Shown here piece by piece: positions 37,216 through 50,340 of a stretch of 64,000 bases of DNA. The notes beneath the pieces were generated by a model. That model saw only the letters and a program-made list of their open reading frames with translations. It did not search any database and was not told where the DNA came from. The position numbers and the translations under genes are program-made. The stretch comes from Monarcha castaneiventris obscurior. Lineage: Eukaryota; Chordata; Aves; Passeriformes; Monarchidae. Position 1 is the first letter of the stretch, and each line of letters opens with the position of its first letter. The stretch spans positions 3,224,001 to 3,288,000 of the forward strand of contig JAMPIT010000174.1 in the NCBI GenBank assembly GCA_026261815.1, in the 5' to 3' direction.

Positions 37216-40200
37216 TGCAAGAAACCAAAATGTTCTTGGTAAACACCAGCATAAAATACTGGTGTAACCAACATTAGAAAAAATTGAAGGTATTGTTATC
37301 GCACAGTTTGATCAGCAGCTACATGATGTGGATGTGAGAGCATTGTTGTGTGGATATAAGCAATCCCAAATACAGTGTGTATGCACTAATACACAATCTG
37401 TATTGTAAATATTTTTATTGTCTTAGGAGGTCATTCTCATTCTGTCAAGTTAGCCCTGGAAACTGGCCCAACAGTCTCTATACTGACATAAATCTATTTA
37501 GGCAAAATGCTTTAGAGGTTTGCAATGTGTTAAGCCTAGATTCAATCCAGAGAGCTACTGAGGAACAAACTTCCTGTGGTAAACTCTTTGCAAGTAAATA
37601 TGACTTCTATTTCCTACTGAACACTTGCTGGATTGCATAATTGTGCACAGTGATCTTCACACCCTAAACAAAACTGATTTTCTGTTCTGCTCGTGCAGGT
37701 AGCAAATAATTTTAAAACCACTAAACACTATTCTATCAGCAAAACCTGAATTCTGCTAATAAAAATAGCAATGTTAAAGGAAAAGTCCTGTTTGAGAAAG
37801 AGGTTCACTCACAGAATTGACAGTCAATCTAATAGTAGTTATGTGTTATAGAAATTTTAGCACCATTTTATGTGAGAGATACTGTATTCAATGGTTTGAA
37901 ATTTAGTTCTTAGACAGTAAGGAACATATTGAGTGTTCCTGATGAGGTTAAAAGATTGTATCAGGTTTCAAAAACTGCTGCATTTGCAGCCATCCATTTC
38001 CACGAAATGAGAAATCATTTGCAATACCTGATTAGTAAGGGAAAGTTGTTCCTTTTTTTCTTATTTTATGGGTGCTTGACACTAAAGAGTGTTACTAAGT
38101 ATCTCATGGATCTCAAAACATATGCTGGTCTTTTCCACTTTGCATAGGAATATACAGGCCAGCATCAAAGTTACTGAATTATTGACAATCTTTTACTTTT
38201 TTTTATCCTACATCTTTATTGCAGATAGAGAAGATTCCAGACTATGCCTTTAGATGATCTCCTTTCCAATGCAAACACATATTCAAAATATAAGTAAGAA
38301 CATTTGAGACTCTTTATGGACGTGAAGTTCTCTAAAAAAGATATTCTAAATAGCAGTGTCTGAGACCTGTTAGAATTCCTTTAAGAACTGCTCTTAGCAA
38401 GTCCATGTCAGGTTAGCATTGGCTTTTTACCCTGCTGTGTTACTTTAATAATCTGCAACTCCAATATAATGCGCTGCAAAGGCAGTTTGAACTAGTAGAA
38501 GCGTCTCAGCAATATGTTTAGTGTGCATCAAAGGTGTCCTTCTTTGGAAACTGAAAATGATTATTTCTTGTTATATAAGACGAGTTTACAATTGAAATAA
38601 ACTATCATCTTCATTTTTAAGCAATATTACTGCTTTGCAAAAGATTGTAATTTCCTGCAAATTACTATAGCTACTGAAGAGGTTTCACAAGGAATGTCAT
38701 GTCAAGAACAATACATAATGCTCAGGTTCTACAGGATTTCACAGTGTGATGTGATAGAGTTAAAATACTTTTATGGATGACTTACATGTGTGCAGAGAAT
38801 GGGGTTGATTAAATTAGTCCGGTATGTGAAATTGTGTAATCATTCAAGTCAAAATAGGTGTTCTTCAGTCTTAAAGTCCTTGTAAATATGTTTTGATAGC
38901 CTGCTGATAGAGCAAATATAACTCTGCTGTAGTCAGTTGGAAAATTACTTTTGTCTTCACCAAAGAGCTTTCTTTCTGAACAGTGATATTTTAGCAAAAC
39001 ATCACTGAACAAAATATTTTTGTAAAAAAAATATGTGAAGGAACTTCATCTGTCTTTCAGTTACACTAATATCCCCATGTGTTGGATATTTGTTCAAGAA
39101 GAAATAAAACATTCTCAACACTAATTTGCTTCACATGAAGTTAAAATTTTAATAGGTTTTAATAAGAAGACAATTTAGAGATTTACTAATATTAAGATTT
39201 GGTATTTCATCCTTCCACTGAGAGACATAAAACTGTGGTTTTATTATTGTTTTCCAAACAGGCCTGAAACTCCCTGAAGCAAGGGACTTCACTTTCATTC
39301 CTGATTTCCATTTGCACCACTATTTGTTAATCTGGTGAGAATCATGCCTAGAACCTCCACACTGTGGGGACATTTTCATTACACAGGATGTACAAGCCAG
39401 GACTGAAGACCATGGCCTAATCCGTTTTGTCCTAATGTTTTAAAATTCCAGTTTTTACTTCTTGATTCTGGATTTCAAACTCCCATGTTCCAGATGGACT
39501 TCAACAAAAGAAAATATGTGTCTTATGTTTTGTGGAGTTAGTCTGGACTAACATACAGCTTTACTTCATCTTCCTTGCTTTTGTATTCTTACAGCCTCTT
39601 TCCACTGTGAACTTTCACCCAAGCTTGCAAGCACATATACATTGGACAACATATACTTCTCAGCTTTGTCTATATTCACTAGGCACTTCACAAACTGCCA
39701 CATAATTATGGTCTCCAGGTAAAATATGTAATTGCAAAGTTATTACAAGTCATAGGAATAGTTGTTTTCACTGACAAAACTGTAAATGAAAACTTGATTT
39801 AACATGTTAACAGTGCTCTGCCCCTCCTGTGAGCATTTTCAAATCCTTTGTTATCACACAAAGTTAATCAGACTTCCATTTGCAGGAACTATTGGAGCTT
39901 TTTTGAATGCAAAATTATTAGGCCTACTCCTAACAATTAAGATTTTGCGCTGTACATCTCAGGACAACTAAGTTTTGAAAAGCTAAATTTTTGTCAAGTG
40001 CTGTTTCTCTTTGAGTGAATAAGTGCTGTATTTCTGGGATGGAGGTTTTCTGTTTGTAAATGATGTTTCTCAACCCTTTCCACTATACACCATTTCCTAT
40101 GATTATAAAGCAGTGTTACTATTTGATGGTGAGAAATTTTTCCTCTTTTTAAAATGATGTCTAGAAATGCGCTAGGATTCTTTCTTTCTTTCTTAAACAC

Positions 40201-40384
40201 CCTTTCATTACTTAACAAAATTACTCTTCATTACTCTGCACTGTTGTGTTTTACATTTCTGTGTAAATAACAGATAATGGATAAATGCCTTCTATTTTTT
40301 TTGTCTGACTGTGCTTGACTGACAGCACAGTAAATAAGTAGCTCCAGGACAAAGAATATCTCCGAACAGAGAATATTGCAAGCT
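37216..40384. other. Unique AT-rich non-coding DNA
   Basis: No repeat family or gene recognised. A 96-codon frame at 37350-37640 and a 72-codon frame at 37929-38147 have no recognisable motif. Confidence 0.6.
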
Positions 40385-40848
40385 GAAGGTGACCCATAAG
40401 GATCATTGAATCCAATGCCCTGCTCCTCTCAGGACTAAGTTCATTGTCCTGATGCTCCTTGGACTCTGACAGGCTTGGTGTCATGACCCTTCTCTGGAGA
40501 GCCTGTTCCAGTATCCAGTCACCCCCTCAGTGAAGAATGATGTCCATTCTGGACTTCTCCTGATGCAGCCTCATTCCATTTCCTTGTGTGCTACCACACA
40601 CAGAGAGATCAGCATCTCACTCTGTGCTGCCAACCTTCAGGAAGTTGTAGAATGAGATGGGATCACCTCTTAGTCTTATCCAAGTTCAATAAGCCAAGTG
40701 ACCTCAGCTGCTCCTTGTAAGTCTTGCCCTCAAGGCCTTTCACCATCTTGGTCACCTTCCTCTGGACACACTGTGCACATGTCCACTGTGGAAAGCCATG
40801 CTTACTAAAGCATGTCTTAGAAACAGTAATATTCATCATTCCTTCCAA
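40385..40848 (-). mobile_element. CR1 LINE fragment, ORF2 C-terminal part and 3' end
   Basis: Minus-strand CR1 copy of about 460 bp. The frame 40848-40663 contains CVQRKVTKMVKGLEGKTYKE, then LRSLGLLNLDKTKR, matching the avian CR1 stretch after the reverse-transcriptase core. Downstream, on the plus strand, the familiar antisense phrases AAGGATCATTGAATCCAATG and GGAGAGCCTGTTCCAGTATC mark the ORF2 end and 3' UTR in other frames. Frameshifted and truncated. The 40785-40848 end is less certain than the rest. Confidence 0.9.
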
Positions 40849-41453
40849 ATGTTTAAATCATGGTGATAAGGTGAATGGTTTTAGAGATTAATGACAAAAT
40901 TTCCTCACTCTTCTTCGTGCTGTAAAGAAGATAAAAAACATACTGCAATTGAGTTATGAGTTACTGTTATGATCATTGTAAAAGTCTCGCTGCCTGTGCT
41001 AAAAGACAGCTCTGACACACCACTGAGAGCCATGTACAGAGAGATTTTCACCACTTTTCCTCTATACCTATGAAAAACCTCAAAATGCCTTTTGGGCTTT
41101 TGCTAATTGTTAGTGTATGTGTCATTTACCCAAGAAAACATACTTTTACTCTATACTAAGAAGTTGAAGTGATTATGAATACCCAAAATCTGTAGTGAAA
41201 TGCTGATTTTTATAAATCCCTTTTAGTAAACAGTGGAAAAAAGTAATATGTTTAGAATTTACCACTGCTTACTGAATATCATACATATAAGTGTATAAGC
41301 GAGCAAAAATGCGAAGAAGTTGAACGGGTTCACTCTGAAAATTATATGATCTTTCACATGAAGTTATGAACAAAAACATTGCAGAGTTTGGTGCGTATTT
41401 GAAATCAAATGGCTTCACAATAAGAAGTCAAATACGCCAAGTAGTTAAATATT

Positions 41454-41473
41454 AAAAAAAAAAAAAAAAAAAA
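41454..41473. repeat. Poly-A tract (20 A)
   Basis: An uninterrupted run of 20 A. No recognisable retroposed sequence lies upstream of it and no flanking duplication was found, so it is called a simple homopolymer, not a retroposon tail. Confidence 0.9.
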
Positions 41474-44400
41474 GATTTAAATCCCTAAGTCCTAAGTAGC
41501 CCATGCTCAGGCATAAATTATACTTGCAATTAAATAAACTTCATCCACAACTCACAACCATGCAGCTTTTAACTATAAATGAAAAACTGGGTTGCCTGTG
41601 GAAGATGCTGAAAATGTTTATTCATCATCTGCTTTCTGTGTTATTGAGCCCAATGTCATTCTGATAGTTGTTCACTACCTCATTGTTTATGACTTTTACC
41701 AGAGAACAAGTGTGTTGCAGGATTTCATAGCTGGATTCCAGGTGAATATACCATGGCAGTGATCTCTAAGCATACAGATCTTCCAAGTGGGAAGAATGTT
41801 ACTTTAATGTTATCTCAGGAAGGAAAGGTTATCTGTTTCAGCAGAAGGCCAGAGTTCTAAAACTAAATGAGAAAAAAAAGTTGAAAAAAGGTAATTATTT
41901 CTTCCCTTTTAAGCATGAGCTAAACTATTTGAAACAGAAGAAATAACAAGCAATAGGATGCTTTGTGCCTAAAAAGACAATGCCATAATAAAATGGCATT
42001 TTATTGTGTCTCATGACAGTTATTTCTTCTTTCTTCATTTTAATATTAATAATCTAGTCTTCTCACAGGACAAAGGCTTGTGTTAATATGGTATTGCTTG
42101 GAGGCTAGTATTTCTTGTATGAATTATAAAATGCTCATGCTCTGGTGGAGCTAAACACGATATAAAAATCATATGAATTTTAAATAACAAAGTTACTGGA
42201 AAAAGAGATGATTATATAAGCCAATTAAAAAACTGCCCCCCAAAGTAAAGCGTTAATGCTTTCTTATGCCAAACACTTCTGATTATAAATATTAGTATTA
42301 GAAGTTGGAATTAAAAATGTTAGCGTGTATTAATATTGACAATTTTAAGTTACAACATTCTAATTATATTTATTATTGCTCTGTTAATAATTTTAACATT
42401 ATTTTGATTATTAGTATAAAAGTAAGTACCAGATAGTTTTAAAGAATATATTATTTTAAAGAAGCTGATATATTGTATAATGGAAAAATTTTTATGAGAT
42501 ATTACTTATTACACAACAGTTGTTCCACTGAAATAGGTAAGGTGTAAATATCATATGAAACAGGAATTATTTGCTCCTACAATGTTAGAGATTAAAAAAA
42601 CACCCCAAAATCTAGGAATTAAGGTGCTTCAGTGTTGCAGTGTCTCATACCCCTAAGGACACTGAAGAAATCAACATCTTTTCAAAAAGTAAGCTCTTCA
42701 AGATGCCTCAAGTTACTTATTTCAAATTGGAGACATCCAGTTTATTAAATTTTGAAATTTAAACCACCCTCAATAGGTTTCCAGTCCTTTTTTGGTAAAT
42801 TATTTTCTGGTGGTAGTTATGAACTAATACTGTTCTTGCAAGTAATTAGAATTTATTTTTAATATCAGCTATATATCTTTATATCAAATTCAGTATTCCT
42901 GATTCAAATTTCAACATTATGTATTCAACAAATTACAGGGATAGAACTTTAATGCGTTAGAAAAATATGATATAGCCTAGAATTTCACCACTACTACATT
43001 AGTTCAAGTCAGTCTTCCCAAAGTTCCACTTTCCCTGTCAGAAACAAGAGGGTGATTATATTTACTTACCATAAAGAGAGCAGCGAGGCTTTATACAATT
43101 TTGTGAGGAGCTTTAATATCCTCAGGTGGAAGGAATTAGGGAAACGAACATAAATTCTCTTGCAATCTATAAATACAAAGAGGCATTTAAATGTTCCTAA
43201 TGAGTATCGTAGGTTAGAAATGGGTTCTTCCCATAACTCCCTGCAAATTGCCAGTCTGTAGTAAGACTAGACCATTAATTTATACTTTTAGGCAAATATA
43301 CTCTATTTCAAATAATTTAGCCTCATCAAACACAGTTATAAGAAAGGAAGCTTGACATTAAGGAAAGAAGAATAAGCTACCTCTGCTATGAGGTGTTGAA
43401 GCACAGACATGGACAGTTATTGTGGAATAGCTCTGTTCTGCAAACTCCCAGCCAATTCTGCCTGGTCCGTGGCAATTTGTGTCCCTATTTCCTTGGCAAT
43501 GGTCAGGAGCCCTGCTTTTTGCTGCTGTTGATGGTGTATCTTCTTTCCAGGAGTTATGTGCATGTATTTGTGAGAAGCTTTCTGTTGCACTTCATGTCCA
43601 ATCACTCAATATAAAAAGGCTATGAATGGTACCAGTGAAAATATTATAGGAAATGGGTGAAAGGCAAAGTAGCCTGTTATACACAGCTTTCACTCTTCTG
43701 TGTCAGTGCCAATGGTTGTGCACAGTGAATAAGGCTTGCCTTCCCAAAAGTGCTCTGATAATCATGTGCCACAATTCCTTGATGTTTTACCAAATCATAA
43801 GACTTTGTTAGGGCTCTGTTGTCTGATAAGAACGAGTCAACAGAGCAGCCCAGAATACGCTGTTTTATATTTAATTACTGAATGAGGAGCACTAAAAACT
43901 GTTTTAAGATAATTTTAAAAGGTTAAGAGAAGACTCAAAAGACAGATATCCACCTGAATAAACTCTATATTGTTTAGGAACTTCTGTTTTAGCAAGTATA
44001 ATTTAGAAATTTTGTTGTTTTATTATTTTAATTCTTCATTAAACTCCCCATTTTATTGCATAGAGATTGTCATATGCTGACAGCTGGTGTCTGAACCTCT
44101 TCGAAAACATCCCAGTAATATTCTTATCCCAAACAGTCATGCATAATTGTTAGTGAGGATGAAATTGTTCTCAGAATTTTCATGATTATGGCTTTTCCAG
44201 TCTCCTAAATGCACTTTAGGGAAGCACAGTTTGTTACCAAGCAAGACTTTTTGTCTTACCAGCAGAGAAGATTAAGCCCCATGGACAAATGCATATCTTG
44301 AAAGGAGATACTAAGGAGTGTAATGCAATTTAGTTCCCTTATTTCTTTTTGTGTGCTTTTCATAAACATATACTACATGATATCCTACCGAGCAAGATGT

Positions 44401-44784
44401 TTATAAACATATTGGGGAAAAAAAATTATTTTGAATTTGATTACTATTTTTTCAATTTTGTTTTTTTGTTTCAAGAAAATTTGTTGAGAGATAATAAATG
44501 ACATTTATTTTATACAGATACAGAAAAATTAATTTGAAGTAATAACAAGATCATCTCATTAGCTCACAAACGAAGAGTCAGAGCTTGGTGGAAAGCATTA
44601 TTGATAATGATTGTGGTCTTCAATAATTTTGAAAAAAAGGTATTTTTTTACTTTCTTTTGGTGGGATAGCTAAAAATTAAACATTCTATGGTACCCCACA
44701 GTTTTTACAGCTTTGTTTTGCAACTCTTTCAAATACCCTATTTAGTACTAACATAATTTTCATTATATTGTAATATGGTAATGT

Positions 44785-44826
44785 TTTAGTACTTTAGTAC
44801 TACTTTAATACTTTAGTACTATTTTA
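44785..44826. repeat. Imperfect TTTAGTACT short tandem repeat
   Basis: Four to five irregularly spaced copies of TTTAGTAC(T) or TTTAATAC in about 40 bp. Degenerate and AT-rich. Confidence 0.75.
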
Positions 44827-47800
44827 CTAAAGGAAGATAATTCACTTTGGTTGGTATGACTTTTTTAACATAGTGTCTAGTGTTAGTCTAGTGTTAAAGT
44901 ATTTCTAGGTGGCAATGCAATGGGAATCACACTGTGAAAGAAAGTAATTAGCAAATTTTATTTTGAATTCATTCTCTGCTTCTTCTGTAAAACACAATTA
45001 GAAATATTACAATTTAGTGTATGATATGGTGGTAGTATTTCAAAATAGCACTATATGAAGCAAGATCCTATGTAGGAATTTGCTTTCACAACGGAAAGAG
45101 AAAAAGAGGGACCTTTTGTGAAATTAAAGGATCATAGCATATTAAGAGAAAGAAAAGGAGGACCATGCACTTGAAAGCAAAGATATGTAAAAATTTCTTT
45201 TATGTCACATTAGAAGACAGAAATAAATGGGAAGTCTACTAAAATTAGGAGAAACCTATGGTATGAGATGGATTGTTTAGACAAAAATATTGAGTCAGGA
45301 GATAATGTAGTATAAGTATGCACAAAAGACAACAAAATACAAGTTCACTATGAACTGGTTGTGCTGAGAAATATGTGTTAGGATTACGTCCTTGTTCCCT
45401 TCCCCTTCACCACAAGTCTCAGTTTCTGCATCTTTGCCTCCATTTAGATTTCTTAAAATAAAACTATACTAGAGAAAAAGAAATCTATGCAAAAATGTTT
45501 AAAAGCTGATTTCAATTCCATCCAAAAATTTCAAGAGCATATGACAAATGCAAGGAGTATTTGAAAAGTAATTAGATTTCTCTTTTTATAGTCATTATTT
45601 TCCTGAATATTTGTTTTTGAATAGTTGGTTGGAAATAGGTTTGTCTGAAATTAATGTCTGATGATCTGCTCACCAAAATTAACCAAAAAAGACCTCATTT
45701 ATATTCACTCCATTTCTATTGAACCAAATGATGATCATTTGTGTAAACTGAAGTTGAGAAGAGAAGCTCTGCACAGTAACAGAGAAGTGACAAAAACAAA
45801 TTTGGGAAGGGCATGTGGAAAGAGGTAGGTTTTTCCAGGGTATTGCAACTTTTTCTTCACTGTGAATACATTTGTGATGTTGCCTCAGTCCAAATTTTGC
45901 AAATAATGTTATCAATTTTCTGTGCAGCTCAACAGCTCTAATTGCACTTCCTTCTTTTGGAGACTATAACAAAGCAAGGGACTGAAAAATACATTTTCCA
46001 TTGCTCTCCAATGATACCATTGGTGTATTTATGTAACACATCAGTCTTCATGGGCACTGTCTTGCCAATAAGGTAAGTGAACACATTATCTTAATTGTGG
46101 GTAGAATATAGGAAGCAGAGGAGTAGTAGGAATGAACATCTTAAACAATCAACAGGGAGAAAAAGATGCAAATGATCTTGAATATTTCTGCATAGTTTGC
46201 AAAAGGAAGTCTAGCAACATTTGTCCCCCCTACTCCCAGGTTTAATTCTCAAAGCTGTCCCAATGCAGGTTTTGTTCTCCCAGTCCTCTGCGAAAGCTTA
46301 AGTCTGCCATGGATTTTATAGCACTGACTGAGAAAGAAAAATTACTTCTGAGAATCACAGAAGCCAATGAGGTAGCTTCACCCTGCAGGATTCTAGAAGT
46401 TCTTAATTTAAACTATGAATCACTTTTGCTGCAACTGAAAGGCAGAAACTCTTAAAGTGGCATCCTTCGGGGGTAATTCTGCCTTTAGTTCTGCACTATA
46501 TAATTCAGACATTTGGAACAAGTTAAGCATGTGAACCTCTGGTGGTGGCCACTGCACTTAAAACAATTGCTGGTTATCCTGTCAGGCTAAAGGAAGCATG
46601 TTTTCTACCCTAAAGTCTTCATTTTAATGGTAGATACCCTTTAAAAGTGACGAAAACTGATGCCAAAAATGACCAGTCTGGATTTGAATGGGTTTGTTAT
46701 TTGTCTACTTTTCCCCCACTGTTTGCAAAGGTAAATATGGAGACAGGGTTGTGAGTACAAATTCCAAATGACCTAGAAAAGAATAATTTATGTTCTCAAA
46801 GTTATTTGGATGGCTAGATTTGCTTAATAAAAGAATTTTGTGCTTTTCTCTCATGCTTCAGAGATAAAAAAAATGTAAATGGTAGTATCTAGGCATTCTT
46901 ATTTATGGTTGATAACCCCTGGTAGATGATTGTAATAATAAGTTAAATAAGGCCAATGGAGAAGGTGATTGAGAGCAAGACCTCAAATTGTACCATCCTT
47001 TAATAAGAGGCTAATACCTCTCAGAATGTTCAAAGGCAGCAACATCAGTGCTTGCCAAATAATGCAATTCAGGCTCTCTCAGTGTAGATATGTATTAGGA
47101 TTCAGTCTTAGATTTGTGTCAGACCTGCAGTCTAGTTTTCAACTGAATCAGGGCTGATTCAGTTAGATAGCATGAAGATTTAATATCCAATGCTTTGTAT
47201 TTCTAGCCTTTCTTTAAAAGTAAAATTAATCATCATGAAATTAATTTTTAATTTCCAATTTTAATTTTTATAAATACCTAACTAAATAGAGTTTAATTTA
47301 AAAATCAAATTATCTTAATCTACATGTCAATGTGTGCCCATCAAAACTTCAAAAGCCTCCTATATCCCCGAAGGACATAATCTCAATATATCTTCCCTTA
47401 AGGTTGTGGTTAAAAGCTAGTGGCAAGAAAAGAAGTTTAGATGTATGGACAGATTCTACATGACAATAAAATCAGTGGGAAAGAAATCTGCTCAGTTTAA
47501 CTGTCTTTTTCTATAAGACCAGAGAATACTTTTTCCACTTGTTTTTAATATACATTTCATTATGCAAACTTTTAAATTCCATTCTCCCTCCCTCCCCCCC
47601 CAAAAAAGACATAAATTAATAATATCAGGAAATTAAAAAATCCAAAACCCACACGGAAAAAAAGAAAATTAATGGGTATTATCTGTAAATAAACCTTCTG
47701 GTAGTACATAAATATATTTTTTTTGCCTTAGGAAACTTAAGTTAAAGACAATAGTGTTTTCCTCCTGAATTTTCATCCCCATTAAAAATATCTTACTACA

Positions 47801-48689
47801 TATATACTTTGCCTGTTAAGGTAATAAGTTTAGACTGCACATTTTACAAATTAGTTTTTCTTTTCCTGAATACAGAAAGAATTTTTTTTACTGTTTTTCT
47901 ACAAGGATCATTTCAACTGTATAAGTATTTTTTTCTGTAAATCTAGTTACAGTCATTACCAAAATAACACAAAATGGCCTGTCAAATTCTTTAGTAGACA
48001 TTGACTTATAAAAATGTTATTATTTATTTAAAAAGAAAAAATAACACCATCAAGAAAAAACTGTTGACATTAAATTAATGAAATATTTGTAAGAGGTTTA
48101 TGAAAAGCTTTCTAATGTAAGTTTTTATGTCTTGAACATACTATATTTTGTGAAAGAAATTACTTGACAGAGCTGTTTTGAATTTTAATTATTTCTAATG
48201 ATGAAAAATATATTTCAAGGAAATGTTTCCCATAATAAACAGTTTCTTCTTTCATATGTGCAAGAAAATGACTTCCCATAATTAATTCATTTATTCAATT
48301 AATTTAAATATAAATTCTTTTGGAATGATAAGCACCAGTTTTCAAGAATGAGATATATTTTCTTTTTACATCAAGTATTTTGTAAGGTGTCATGAAGTGA
48401 TGGATAAAATTAGATGAGCCGTTAGCAAAGATATCTATCAAGAAGCTAGTCATGTATGAATACTAAAACATAAGACTTGAAAAAGTATTAAATTTTTAAA
48501 AGAATATAATTCCCATTTTTTATTTCAGTACCTCTGTCTGGAGTCCTCTGGAAGAAAAAAAATTCAGTCCAAAAATTGTCTATTTTCTTTTACCTTAACA
48601 TAATTATGTAAATAACTAAAATATTTGAAATGTCGCCCTTATGGAATTACCTGTCTTATAAATTGACATCAGACTTGCATACTGGTTAA

Positions 48690-49576
48690 GGTTAGAAGGG
48701 CCGCTGATTATCCAGTCCAGCTTTCCAGCCTGTCTTTCTAGACCTCCCCATGGGCCTCAGGGGCCTGAGACCTCTGGAGGCAAGTCTTAGCAGTAAGGCC
48801 AAGGTGAAGGAACAGGCCAAGATAGTCAATGACTCCAATTCCTTTGGCACATACGGACAGGACCCCACATTTTCCAAAGTTCCTTTTACTGCTGATTTAG
48901 CTGTAGATGCCCTTCCCACTGCCCTTCACAACCTTTGTCAGATTCAATATCAGGTGGGCTTAAGCCTTTTAAATCTCATCCCCACATGCTCAGACAGTGT
49001 CTCTATATTCCTCCTGCTTCCACATCTTTTTTTGTAACTTATATTTGAAATGAGGATGACTTTTTTCATCCATGAAGGCCTGCTGCCACCTTTGGTTGAT
49101 AACAGAGTCATCATGATAGACCATCCTTGATCTTGAAGTTGAATTTATACACACATGAACACAAGACCAAATGCTCCAGAAAACCCATGAAACAAATCAG
49201 CATTCCTAGACCCCTCTTCCCTCTATGACTATCTGCTGTTGAACTCTTACCAGCAGGTCTCTGAAGAGGCTGAAGTCTTCTCTGAAAAGTCCAGAGCTGT
49301 GATCCTGTTATTTATTTTTTTCCCTCCTCTCAGGATTCTGAACTCAGGCTTTTGAGGCTGAAGGGTTTTAGAGAAGATCCAGTCAATCTCTGTAGCACCA
49401 GAGATGAGACAATCCGCTGCTTTCCAGCTTCTTTATTTCTCAACACAAATAGTCCACCAGAATGCCCATCTCCTGCAGACAAAAAAGATTCCTCCTTGTT
49501 ACAGACACTCCCTCCAGCTCTAGTGCTGCTGAGCTGTGTCCGCCACCAGAAATTTGGTTTGGGTGAAAACCTCTAA
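48690..49576. other. GC-richer unassigned block upstream of an LTR
   Basis: The sequence is distinctly richer in C and G than its surroundings and directly precedes the LTR at 49577. Open frames at 48750-49037 (95 codons) and 49352-49576 (74 codons, ending at the LTR start) show no domain I can name. There is no clear polypurine tract before the LTR. It may be decayed internal sequence of an endogenous retrovirus or unrelated DNA. Nothing firmer can be said. Confidence 0.4.
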
Positions 49577-49978
49577 TGTTACAGGCACGGCTGCTGCAGT
49601 GGCTGCTCTGCAGTGCCTGATCCCCCACCCCTGAGTGTTGCCCTGGTTTTCACAGTGTTCCATGTTTTCACTTTTGTAGTAGAAGTTCTCATGCATTTTC
49701 TATAAACATAGCTCTTGTTTTCTAACCGGCTGAGAATGTTTACTGAACTCTTAGATTGTTGTTCATTCTTTTCTCCAAGGCGGAGAAAGGTGATAGACTG
49801 TGTTCCTATCCTGTAAAATGCTAGAGGTGTTAACCTCATCTACCAATGTATGATTGTTTTAGAAGAGGTATAAAAGTGTGATAATAAAGGTGGGCAGAGT
49901 CCTTTTGCTCTGCTCGGTGGTCTGACCTGCTGCCAACCTGCTGTTTGAATCTGCGTGTTCGTGTCCGACACTGCGACA
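49577..49978 (+). mobile_element. Plus-strand LTR, about 400 bp, with intact-looking promoter
   Basis: Starts TGTTACAGG and ends CACTGCGACA, giving TGT/ACA ends. It has a TATA box TATAAAA (49869-49875) and AATAAA (49883-49888) only 14 bp further on, followed by a U5-like stretch GTGGGCAGAGTCC, CTCGGTGGTCTGACC and CGTGTTCGTGTCCGACACTG. This order and the terminal phrases match an avian endogenous-retrovirus LTR. The bases flanking the proposed ends (CTCTAA before, CCTGAG after) do not form a duplication. It could therefore be one LTR of a rearranged provirus, or the boundary is slightly off. No primer-binding site complementary to a tRNA is obvious downstream. Confidence 0.75.
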
Positions 49979-50340
49979 CCTGAGTACACTTATGCTGTAG
50001 TGAGCAGAGTTCTGACCCCTTTCTGCACAGAAGGCTACATCTGTTAGGTGCTTCCATGAGCCATGCTCAAGACCAGCTCTTATGGCTCCCTCCATTGCAC
50101 CTGCTGCAAGGATGCCTGACCATTCCTAACCTTTTGTCAAGGACAGCCACAGAGCTTGTTAGAAGCTGCCAGAGGCTGGCAGTCATGGCACCCCAAGGTA
50201 ATACTTCTCTGTCAGCAGCAGGCACTTTGATATTTCTCAGAGACCTCCCACAAGTTTTACAGTGATCTTGGACAAAGTTCCCAGAAGATTTAGAAGAATG
50301 CAAAGAAGAGCCCAGGAACTGCTCCACAAACTGCTGTGTC
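49979..50340. other. GC-richer unassigned sequence downstream of the LTR
   Basis: Continues the compositional island begun at 48690, then returns to AT-rich DNA near 50340. Short frames on both strands, no recognised motif; it may be decayed proviral interior or host DNA. Confidence 0.4.

Larger units (their letters stand above)
40849..48689. other. Long unique AT-rich stretch with almost no recognisable repeats
   Basis: Nearly 8 kb with no CR1, LTR, RNA gene or coding exon that I recognise. Contains a poly-A run (41454-41473), a short TTTAGTACT-type repeat near 44785-44826, and C-rich bits near 47590-47600. Frames up to 78 codons are motif-free. It is one of the least interrupted stretches in the window. 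Confidence 0.65.

Noticed and set aside
41454..41473. Poly-A run as the tail of a processed pseudogene.
   Set aside because: No coding-like sequence lies upstream and no flanking duplication was found.
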